Source: Desulfobacterales bacterium (GTDB lineage: Bacteria; Desulfobacterota; Desulfobacteria; Desulfobacterales; RPRI01). Taken from it: DNA of 13,168 bases. The DNA is taken from assembly GCA_030689795.1 (NCBI GenBank), contig JAUYEO010000316.1, forward strand, positions 1 to 13,168, written 5' to 3'. Numbering within the stretch: the first letter of the stretch is position 1; every line of letters starts with the position of its first letter. The notes beneath the pieces are model-generated. The model was not told where the DNA came from. It did no database searches and saw only the letters and a list, made by a program, of their open reading frames with translations. The translations under genes and the position numbers were made by a program. Shown in pieces: positions 1 through 5,317 of the stretch.

Positions 1-131
1 CCCATGAGAGGAATTATCCGGTCGTCAACATCATCTCTTACTTTTTTTGAGCAATAGGCGATCAATCCGGCTGAAGCCGCCCACACAGTTCCACCTACAG
101 CGGGAGATATCAAAGCATCTGCCATGTGCAT
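1..131 (-). CDS. cbiM: CbiM, cobalt/nickel ECF transporter S component (5' part only)
   Basis: This is the N-terminal 43 codons of a gene that continues beyond the left edge. The product begins MHMADALISPAVGGTVWAAS, which I recognise as the CbiM/NikM N-terminus; in this family the extreme N-terminus with its conserved His helps bind the metal ion. CbiM is an inner-membrane substrate-capture subunit that works with CbiN/CbiQ/CbiO-type components to import Co2+ (for cobalamin) or Ni2+. The start is well supported: AAGGAG lies seven bases upstream of the ATG, and a second ATG (Met3) follows. The gene sits 79 bp downstream of an outer-membrane protein gene on the same strand, so the two may be cotranscribed. 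Cobalt versus nickel specificity cannot be decided from this fragment. Confidence 0.87.
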   Translation of the reverse strand, partial: MHMADALISPAVGGTVWAASAGLIAYCSKKVRDDVDDRIIPLM

Positions 132-210
132 GGTAATTCTCCTTTCAATCAATATATATATGTATATGATGAACTACAAATAATATTTTACCGTTTTTAA
201 AGGCGTTGAA

Positions 211-1002
211 TTAAAAGCTCATTGTAAGGCCCGTCAGCAAAGCGGTATCGGTCTCTGTGCCGGAGAGCCCCACTTTGAAACCTAAATCCACATCCAGATC
301 AGGGGTAATGGAATAAATCAGACCGATAAGGGCAAAGGATGGATCCGTACCGGATTCCTTATCCGGATTTCTCTCAACGCCTATATTGGCAACCACCTGC
401 AAATTATCGGAAACTTCATAAACGCCTGCCAGCGAAATATGCCACAAATCTTTTTCACTGCTTTCTTTATCTTCGTCAAGTTTATATTCATTATGAGCAT
501 AGCCTAAATTCATATGGAAGGTAAAAGGGGCAATCTCTTTTGTGGCTATAAAAGTGATTCCATAGCCTGCCTTGCCGGTTCCCATGCCTTTGTCCTCATC
601 CCCTGAAGGGATTGTAAAACCGGGCTTAAGCGCGAAACTTAAGCCTTTTTGCTCAAAAAAACGCCATTTCAATTCCAGTCCGATATCGGATATTCCATCT
701 TCATCAGAGGCAATCGCCCCATCCTCTTCTGTCCTGTTCCATTGGTAGGGAATGCCGCATACTATATCCAGCGTATCAAGAATTCCGGCTGAAACAGCAA
801 CGCCTGCCTCGTAGCCCTTCTCTTTAACGGTAATACCACCGGATTTTTCTTTATCCCAGGAGACTTCGCCGGTCAGCTCCACCTGAAACTTTCCTTTTCC
901 GTTCGTACCGGCATCATCGGTAATCAGTGGGTGAGCTCCGAAGGCGGTGCCTGTCATAACAAACATTATTACGATTACTTTTGCCAGATTGGAAATCATC
1001 AT
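211..1002 (-). CDS. Outer-membrane beta-barrel protein, phenol MetA-degradation-like family
   Basis: A 263-residue protein with an N-terminal signal peptide: a hydrophobic stretch at residues 6-19 and a likely cleavage site around TAFG/AHPL at residues 19-26. The mature N-terminus HPLITDDAGTNGKGKFQVEL is characteristic of the putative outer-membrane family once named after phenol meta-pathway proteins (PF13557-like), as I recall it. The rest alternates polar and hydrophobic residues as beta-barrel strands do, and the C-terminus ends in Phe (LTMSF), the usual BAM recognition feature. The nearest Shine-Dalgarno, GAGGT, is only three bases from the first ATG but six from the second, so translation may begin at Met2 (position 999). 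It is followed by cbiM 79 bp downstream, which suggests passage of metal or ligand through the outer membrane, but this is inference. Function is otherwise unknown. Confidence 0.8.
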   Translation of the reverse strand: MMISNLAKVIVIMFVMTGTAFGAHPLITDDAGTNGKGKFQVELTGEVSWDKEKSGGITVKEKGYEAGVAVSAGILDTLDIVCGIPYQWNRTEEDGAIASDEDGISDIGLELKWRFFEQKGLSFALKPGFTIPSGDEDKGMGTGKAGYGITFIATKEIAPFTFHMNLGYAHNEYKLDEDKESSEKDLWHISLAGVYEVSDNLQVVANIGVERNPDKESGTDPSFALIGLIYSITPDLDVDLGFKVGLSGTETDTALLTGLTMSF

Positions 1003-1050
1003 TGCACCTCATCTCATTTTTTGGGTTAACAGACATAATTTCTTACCCCA

Positions 1051-1107
1051 TAAAACAAAAAAACCACGAGAGGTAAGCATCTACACAATACTTAACCTTC
1101 GTGGTTT
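1051..1107 (-). terminator. Intrinsic terminator between the CBS gene and the outer-membrane protein gene
   Basis: Arms at 1061-1077 and 1091-1107 pair over 16 bp with two single-base bulges: AAACCACGA with TCGTGGTTT, then AGGTAAG with CTTAACCT minus one A. The loop is 13 bases. Read on the minus strand the stem is followed by TTTTGTTTTA, giving a Rho-independent terminator. It lies about 120 bases past the CBS gene stop and 60 bases before the outer-membrane gene start, so it could end the first transcript or act as a leader attenuator for the second. Confidence 0.6.
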
Positions 1108-1137
1108 GATTTTATTAAACTGATTGTAATTAAATTT

Positions 1138-1159
1138 GGCGGGCTTCTGCCCGCCTTTT
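1138..1159. terminator. GC-rich hairpin, likely terminator
   Basis: A perfect 7-bp stem GGCGGGC/GCCCGCC with a TTCT loop. On the plus strand it is followed by TTTT; on the minus strand by AAATTTAATT. The only gene it could serve is the CBS protein gene ending at 1229, so it most likely acts on the minus strand, in tandem with the hairpin at 1061-1107, despite the weaker U-tract in that direction. Confidence 0.55.
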
Positions 1160-1228
1160 GAAACGGTCTATATCCGTTAATCAATTATCTGTCAATAATA
1201 AATTAGAGAAAGGGTTGAAGATAATCTT

Positions 1229-1906
1229 CTAATAAATTTTGCGTTTTCCATCCCTGTGATCGACCATGTAAAGCATTGTTCCCTTTTCCTGAATATCTTT
1301 GACAAGAGCCTGAAGCCTGGCTTTTTCGACCTGGTAGATTCTGAAATATACATTCAGTTTTCCTTCAGGGATATTTTCCGAGGAGGTCAGAATGCTTGCC
1401 GTGCGTCCGTCATATTTGCGTATCAACTCCCTTACTTCCTTAATTGCACCCGGAATATTCTTTAACTGGACTGCAATCTGCACGCCTTTTTTCCCGAGGC
1501 CGGTCAGAGATATGAGGAGCCGGAAAATATCATTTTTTGTTATAATTCCAACTGGTTTACCTTTTCCATCAACAACAGGTACGCCGGAAATTCTTTTTTC
1601 AAGCAGGATCTCAGCCGTTTCTTCTACGGTATAGTCGTCAGGAACAGTATAAAGTTTTTTTGACATTATATCCTCAACTTTTATCTTTGACAAAAGGTAA
1701 AGAAGTTCATGCATGTCAAGAGTTGTCGCTTCTGAAGGAGAAGATTTTTTAAGGTCCCTGTCTGTAATTACTCCTGCAAGTTTTCCTTTTTTCATGACAG
1801 GCAGGAGGTTGATTTTGTGCTCCTTGAGAAGTTTTATCGCATGCTGCATTGAATCATCGGAATCAATAGTTATCACGTTTTTGCTCATCCAGTTTTTTAC
1901 CAGCAT
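1229..1906 (-). CDS. CBS-CBS-ACT domain regulatory protein (AcuB-like)
   Basis: A 225-residue soluble protein. The first CBS motif spans about residues 7-55 (MSKNVITI, ending GVITDRDL at 45-52) and the second about 80-135 (MSKKLYTV, ending GIITKNDI at 120-127). Together they form a Bateman module, the kind that binds adenine nucleotides or related ligands. An ACT-like region follows from about 142 to 215 (VQIAVQLKNIPGAIKEV), a fold that often binds amino acids or other small ligands. The layout matches proteins commonly annotated AcuB, whose role outside Bacillus is not firmly known. The start is secure: AAGGAGGA precedes the ATG. There is no catalytic domain, so a sensor or regulator role is inferred. 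It is divergent from argS and separated from downstream minus-strand genes by two hairpins, so probably monocistronic. Confidence 0.85.
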   Translation of the reverse strand: MLVKNWMSKNVITIDSDDSMQHAIKLLKEHKINLLPVMKKGKLAGVITDRDLKKSSPSEATTLDMHELLYLLSKIKVEDIMSKKLYTVPDDYTVEETAEILLEKRISGVPVVDGKGKPVGIITKNDIFRLLISLTGLGKKGVQIAVQLKNIPGAIKEVRELIRKYDGRTASILTSSENIPEGKLNVYFRIYQVEKARLQALVKDIQEKGTMLYMVDHRDGKRKIY

Positions 1907-1932
1907 TTGTTCCTCCTTGTTGAATTTGTCGT

Positions 1933-1961
1933 ATTATAGAAAAATTAACCACAGAGAAGAA
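1933..1961 (-). promoter_or_regulatory. Candidate promoter for the CBS-ACT gene
   Basis: On the minus strand a perfect -10 box TATAAT (1938-1933) lies 17 bases downstream of a weak -35 TTCTTC (1961-1956). The expected start of transcription is about 20 bases before the ATG at 1906. The -10 is strong, the -35 poor. Confidence 0.45.
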
Positions 1962-2043
1962 ATGAATATGAATAAATAGCAGTATTTTTTAGTACACAGG
2001 GATTTCCTCTAAGTCTTCTTCAGTTTTATTTTTTTCGTCAATC

Positions 2044-2094
2044 ATATAACTTTAGACCTTGCTGAATTTGTTAAATATTACGTTAAAGTTATAT
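2044..2094. repeat. 11-bp perfect inverted repeat, AT-rich
   Basis: ATATAACTTTA at 2044-2054 is matched exactly by its reverse complement TAAAGTTATAT at 2084-2094, with 29 bases between. It lies about 56 bases upstream of the candidate argS -35 box. It could be an operator, a mobile-element footprint or chance in AT-rich DNA. Confidence 0.5.
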
Positions 2095-2149
2095 TGCATA
2101 AGGAGTGTTAAAATTCAAGAAATAAAAAGAGTTGCAGCATCAAACTGTC

Positions 2150-2178
2150 TTGACTTGAAAATGAAATGACTCTATGAA
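2150..2178 (+). promoter_or_regulatory. Candidate sigma-70 promoter for argS and following genes
   Basis: TTGACT (2150-2155) and TATGAA (2173-2178) are separated by 17 bases. This is the best plus-strand promoter-like pair I can see before argS. It would give a leader of roughly 115 bases containing the GGATTCAAGG repeat. Confidence 0.45.
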
Positions 2179-2192
2179 TTAATTAAAAATAA

Positions 2193-2227
2193 AGGATTCA
2201 AGGGGTCGGGGATTCAAGGGTTCAAGG
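2193..2227. repeat. GGATTCAAGG-type short repeat
   Basis: The stretch contains GGATTCAAGGGG, then GGGATTCAAGGG, then TTCAAGG in direct tandem. The reverse complement of the same motif recurs at 6778-6800 (CCTTGAATCCTTGAACCC), just after gatA. A fragment, GGTTCAAAGGGG, lies near 11745, and a looser variant near 5233-5256. Confidence 0.6.
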
Positions 2228-2299
2228 TGGTAAAAAAGCTTTAATTATCAACTAATTGGGAGAAAAGTCTAGAAGATATAAGGACTTAACAATATATAA

Positions 2300-3964
2300 A
2301 TGAGACAGAAATTAGCCGATATCATACTTTTTGCTGCAAGAAAGGCTTTCGAAAAAGGGAAACTGGTTTCAGGGGAGTTTCCTGCAGTTGAAATAGGAGA
2401 ACCGAAAACAGCCACGCATGGTGATTTTTCAACCAACTTTGCTATGGTCATGGCTTCTGCTCAGAAAATGCCGCCAAGAAAGTTCGCGGAAATTATTACC
2501 GGAGAAATTGAGGACCAGTCCGGCCTTATTGAAAAGACCGAAATCGCAGGTCCCGGTTTTATTAATTTTTTTGTAAAACAGAACTCATGGCATCCTGTTT
2601 TGAAACAGGTATTTGCAGATGATGATAAATTCGGCTCCTGTGATATAGGAGATGGGAAGAAGATACAGGTTGAATTTGTAAGCGCAAATCCGACAGGCCC
2701 GCTTCATGTCGGCCACGGGAGAGGGGCTACGGTCGGCGACAGCGTCGCGAACATTCTTTCCTTCTGCGGCTATGATGTGCAGAGGGAATATTATATAAAC
2801 GACTCGGGAAGACAAATAAGCACGCTGGGGCGCTCCGTGTATCTGCGCTATCTGGAACTCTTTGGAGAAAACGTTGAATTTCCGGAAGACTGCTATCAGG
2901 GCGATTATATACGCGATATAGCTCTAAAAATAAAAGAGGAGAAGGGCGGGAGTATCCTTGATGAGCCGGAAGAAAAAGCTGTAATGTTTTGCGCACGTGT
3001 TGCAGCGGCGGAGATACTTGCAGGCATAAAGGATGATCTTGAGCTTTTCGGCGTGAAATTCGACAACTGGTACAGCGAGCAGAGTCTTTTTGATTCAGGA
3101 AAAGTTGACTCGGTGATCAAAGATTTTAAAAACCGTCATATCATATATGAAAAGGACGGAGCGCACTGGTTCAGGACTTCGGAATACGGCGATGAAAAGG
3201 ATCGTGTTGTTATAAGAAACAACGGTCTTACAACATACTTTGCTTCGGATATTGCATATCATGTGGATAAATTCGGCCGCGGATTTGAACGTGTTATTGA
3301 TGTATGGGGAGCAGACCACCATGGTTATATCCCAAGGCTTTTCGCTTCGATCGAGGCATTTGGCCGGAGAAAAGATCAGTTCCATGTCATCCTGATCCAG
3401 CTTGTAAGCCTGTTGCGGAGCGGTGAACCTGTTGCCATGTCCACAAGGTCGGGTGAGTTTGTGACTCTGAAGGATGTGATAAGAGAGGTAGGAACTGATG
3501 CGGCAAGGTTCATATTTTTGACCCGCCATTATGAAAGCCATCTTGATTTTGATCTCGAACTTGCAAAGAAACAATCGAACGACAATCCTGTTTTTTATGT
3601 TCAGTATGTGCATGCAAGAATTTCAAGCATAATCCGAAAAGGAGAAGAACAGGGGATAAAAGATATTAAATGGGAAGATAAGCATATTGCGGTTTTGAAA
3701 GAGGCGGAAGAGATCCAGATTCTTAAAACTCTGTCCGCTTATCCGGAAGCCGTGAGATCTGCCGCGGAGCTTCTTGAGCCGCACCGTATAACTTATTATC
3801 TTATGAATCTTGCCGCGGCCTTTCACAGCTATTATAATAAACACAGGGTTCTTTCGGATGATCCGGGTATAACGGAAGGCAGGCTGTGTCTTGTGCTTGG
3901 GATAAAAAAAGTAATAAGAAACGGGCTTAAGCTTCTTGGTGTAAACGCTCCGGAAAAAATGTGA
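2300..3964 (+). CDS. argS: Arginyl-tRNA synthetase (class I)
   Basis: A 554-residue cytoplasmic enzyme that charges tRNA-Arg with arginine using ATP, of normal bacterial length. In order: the N-terminal ArgRS additional domain (about residues 1-95), the HIGH-type signature SANPTGPLHVGHGRG at 128-142 with HVGH at 136-139, the ArgRS-typical YYINDSGRQ at 164-172, WGADHHGYIPR at 336-346, a KMSKS-equivalent loop MSTRSG at 380-385 and the C-terminal DALR-type anticodon-binding domain with FYVQYVHARISSI at 432-444. KMSKS is degenerate in many ArgRSs, so the loop is not a defect. The start is fixed by a TAA immediately before the ATG; no Shine-Dalgarno is properly spaced (AAGGA is 15 bases away). Its stop lies at the nominal start of the next gene, so it heads a closely packed plus-strand group. 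Confidence 0.97.
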   Translation: MRQKLADIILFAARKAFEKGKLVSGEFPAVEIGEPKTATHGDFSTNFAMVMASAQKMPPRKFAEIITGEIEDQSGLIEKTEIAGPGFINFFVKQNSWHPVLKQVFADDDKFGSCDIGDGKKIQVEFVSANPTGPLHVGHGRGATVGDSVANILSFCGYDVQREYYINDSGRQISTLGRSVYLRYLELFGENVEFPEDCYQGDYIRDIALKIKEEKGGSILDEPEEKAVMFCARVAAAEILAGIKDDLELFGVKFDNWYSEQSLFDSGKVDSVIKDFKNRHIIYEKDGAHWFRTSEYGDEKDRVVIRNNGLTTYFASDIAYHVDKFGRGFERVIDVWGADHHGYIPRLFASIEAFGRRKDQFHVILIQLVSLLRSGEPVAMSTRSGEFVTLKDVIREVGTDAARFIFLTRHYESHLDFDLELAKKQSNDNPVFYVQYVHARISSIIRKGEEQGIKDIKWEDKHIAVLKEAEEIQILKTLSAYPEAVRSAAELLEPHRITYYLMNLAAAFHSYYNKHRVLSDDPGITEGRLCLVLGIKKVIRNGLKLLGVNAPEKM

Positions 3965-4866
3965 TTGGAAAACAGGCACAAAGCGAAAAGACAAAAGGAG
4001 AAAAAACCATTAACGACTTACGCTCTGACGAACCATGGATCATTGGTCACGAATTGGATGAAAGAAACGAATTGATGAAGGAAAACGAAATCAACCCGCC
4101 TGCTGTGAAAAAGCCTTTTATCGAGCTGACACGGAAAAAGGCCGCCGGCTGGCTTGTTATTGTCCTGTTTGTCTGTAGCTGGATGTTTGTGCTTGGGATT
4201 CTGGTCGGGAGAGGAACTGCGCCGGTTCAGTTTGATGTCGATAAACTCAAAAAGGACCTTTTGAATGAATTGAAGGCCGCAGTTGAGAAAGAAAAGGAAG
4301 AAAAAAAGGCAGCAGAGGTGGCAGCTCCATCTGACCAGGCTTCTCCCGACGGAAAGCAGGCTTTAGGATTTTATGAAGATCTGAAAAGCACGAAGGAGTC
4401 GCAGGAAAATATTAACATGGGAGCGGCTCCGAAACAGGAAATTCTTCCTTTACCTGTTCCGCAAAAGGAAGTTCCTGTTAAAGAAATTCAGGTTAAAGAA
4501 ATTCAGACAAAAGAGGCTCAGCTAAAAGAGCCTAAGATTGCGAAGATAAATGAAAAAGCTATAGCGCCTGCTGAAATAAAACCGTTAAAAGCCCCTGAGC
4601 CTGCTTTGCCGGAAATTGCTGAGAAGGGTCCGGTTTATACGGTACAGATCGCATCTGTTAAAGACCAGAAAAGTGCAGATAACCTTGTGGATGACCTTGT
4701 TAAAAAAGGATACCCGGCATACAGATCTTCAGGAGAAGTTCCTGGAAAAGGAACCTGGCACAGGGTAAGGATAGGAGCGTTCAGAGAGCAAAGTGAGGCC
4801 GGAGGCATTCTTGCCGGGCTTGGTAAGGATAAGATTAAGGGGATAATTGTGAAAAACGGTAACTAG
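3961..4866 (+). CDS. SPOR-domain, single-pass inner-membrane protein
   Basis: Up to 301 residues. There is a cytoplasmic N-terminus, one transmembrane helix at about residues 62-83 (WLVIVLFVCSWMFVLGILVG), then a long charged, low-complexity periplasmic linker with a KE-rich pentapeptide repeat, and a SPOR domain at about 224-298 (VYTVQIASVKDQKSADNL ... WHRVRIGAF). SPOR domains bind denuded septal peptidoglycan, so a role at the division site or in cell-wall upkeep is likely. The layout recalls FtsN-like proteins, but I would not call it FtsN. The GTG at 3961 overlaps the argS stop by four bases and has no Shine-Dalgarno. The first sixteen codons coincide with a 21-bp repeat found elsewhere between genes, so the real start is probably later: AUU at 4009 (good Shine-Dalgarno) or ATG at 4075 (none). 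All keep the membrane helix. Confidence 0.85.
   Translation: MIGKQAQSEKTKGEKTINDLRSDEPWIIGHELDERNELMKENEINPPAVKKPFIELTRKKAAGWLVIVLFVCSWMFVLGILVGRGTAPVQFDVDKLKKDLLNELKAAVEKEKEEKKAAEVAAPSDQASPDGKQALGFYEDLKSTKESQENINMGAAPKQEILPLPVPQKEVPVKEIQVKEIQTKEAQLKEPKIAKINEKAIAPAEIKPLKAPEPALPEIAEKGPVYTVQIASVKDQKSADNLVDDLVKKGYPAYRSSGEVPGKGTWHRVRIGAFREQSEAGGILAGLGKDKIKGIIVKNGN
3973..3993 (+). repeat. 21-bp exact repeat, copy 1 (copy 2 at 11792-11812)
   Basis: A 21-base block beginning CAGGCACAAAGCGAAAAG is identical at 3973-3993 and 11792-11812. The second copy is clearly intergenic. The first lies between argS and the Shine-Dalgarno of the SPOR gene, inside the nominal coding sequence if GTG 3961 is used. 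Confidence 0.85.
3995..4011 (+). promoter_or_regulatory. Ribosome-binding site before an AUU codon (possible true start of the SPOR gene)
   Basis: AAGGAG at 3995-4000 is followed after eight bases by ATT at 4009-4011, in frame with the SPOR protein. No ATG, GTG or TTG stands at this distance. AUU is a known rare start (infC). The alternatives are that GTG 3961 or ATG 4075 is used, or that a former ATG mutated to ATT. Confidence 0.45.
4462..4536 (+). repeat. 15-bp tandem repeat within the SPOR gene linker
   Basis: Five units of 15 bp encode pentapeptides of the pattern x-K-E-x-x: QKEVP, VKEIQ, VKEIQ, TKEAQ, LKEPK. Units 2 and 3 (4477-4491 and 4492-4506) are identical at the DNA level. Such units can vary in number by slippage without breaking the frame. 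Confidence 0.8.
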
Positions 4867-4900
4867 TAAACGGTGAATAGTGAATAGAAGAACGAGCCAC

Positions 4901-4928
4901 AAAAACCAGAGACCAGGAATCAGAGATA
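4901..4928. repeat. ACCAGA-type intergenic repeat before gatC
   Basis: AAAAACCAGAGACCAGGAAT followed by CAGAGATA, a degenerate copy of the ACCAGAAAC family also seen at 6999-7062, 10251-10290, 12309-12339 and 12515-12539. It lies immediately upstream of gatC and leaves that gene without a clear Shine-Dalgarno. Confidence 0.55.
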
Positions 4929-4935
4929 AAGTATC

Positions 4936-5223
4936 ATGAAAATAACAAGAGATGACATTATACACGTGGCGAATCTTGCACGCCTTGAAATGGATGAGGA
5001 TTCGATTCAGAAATTTGCTGTTCAGATAGATGATATATTAAGGTATGTCGAGACATTAAGTAATGTAAACACCGACGGTGTTCAGCCGACTTCTCATGCG
5101 ATTTTCCTGACAAATGCTTTCAGAAATGACGAGGAAAAGCAGGATTTTGGCCGGGATGCTCTCCTTGAGAATGCTCCTGAGAAAGAGAACGGCAATTTCG
5201 TGGTTCCAAAGGTTGTGGGGTAA
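4936..5223 (+). CDS. gatC: Glu-tRNA(Gln)/Asp-tRNA(Asn) amidotransferase subunit C
   Basis: A 95-residue protein, the usual GatC size. It opens MKITRDDIIHVANLARLEMDE, the family hallmark, and continues with a conserved helix (FAVQIDDILRYVETLSNVNTDGVQPTSH in scattered form) and the C-terminal NFVVPKVVG. GatC wraps around GatA and joins it to GatB. The complex converts misacylated Glu-tRNA-Gln (and Asp-tRNA-Asn where needed) to the amidated form. A TAA nine bases before the ATG fixes the start; the leader is repeat-derived and only weakly Shine-Dalgarno-like. gatA follows after 94 bp. gatB is not in the window, so it must be elsewhere if the complex is complete. Confidence 0.96.
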   Translation: MKITRDDIIHVANLARLEMDEDSIQKFAVQIDDILRYVETLSNVNTDGVQPTSHAIFLTNAFRNDEEKQDFGRDALLENAPEKENGNFVVPKVVG

Positions 5224-5317
5224 AAAACAGACAGGAATTCAGGGGTCAGAATTCAGGTAATTTAAAAACCACGAAGAGCACGAAGACTATTAATGAAATG
5301 AGAAGAAAACAGAAAAT
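5224..5317. repeat. Repeat-filled gap between gatC and gatA
   Basis: Contains GGAATTCAGGGGTCAGAATT (5233-5252) and an AAACCACGAAGAGCACGAAG stretch (5264-5285). The CCACGA motif recurs in the terminator arms at 1061-1107, and a relative, AACCACAGAGAAG, lies near 1946. No gene or strong hairpin is seen. Confidence 0.5.

Larger units (their letters stand above)
1907..2299. other. AT-rich divergent intergenic region
   Basis: This 393-bp gap lies between the CBS gene and argS. It holds promoter candidates for both directions, an AACCACAGAG repeat fragment near 1946, an 11-bp inverted repeat (2044-2094) and a GGATTCAAGG repeat (2193-2227). It also carries a broken frame: AAGGAG at 2100-2105, then from ATT 2113 eighteen codons (QEIKRVAASNCLDLKMK), a TGA at 2167, and twenty-five more codons in the same frame to TAA at 2244. 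The last part is made of the repeat, so I regard it as decayed or fortuitous. No tRNA or recognisable riboswitch is seen. Confidence 0.6.

Noticed and set aside
1003..1228. Cobalamin riboswitch or NikR operator upstream of the outer-membrane protein and cbiM genes
   Set aside because: I could not find the conserved B12-box core (GCCACTG) or a GTGTTAC-type NikR palindrome; only hairpins are visible. A covariance-model search would decide.
3095..3613. 172-residue open frame on the minus strand inside argS
   Set aside because: It lies antisense within a clearly functional gene with all synthetase motifs; its composition shows no recognisable domain. A shadow frame.
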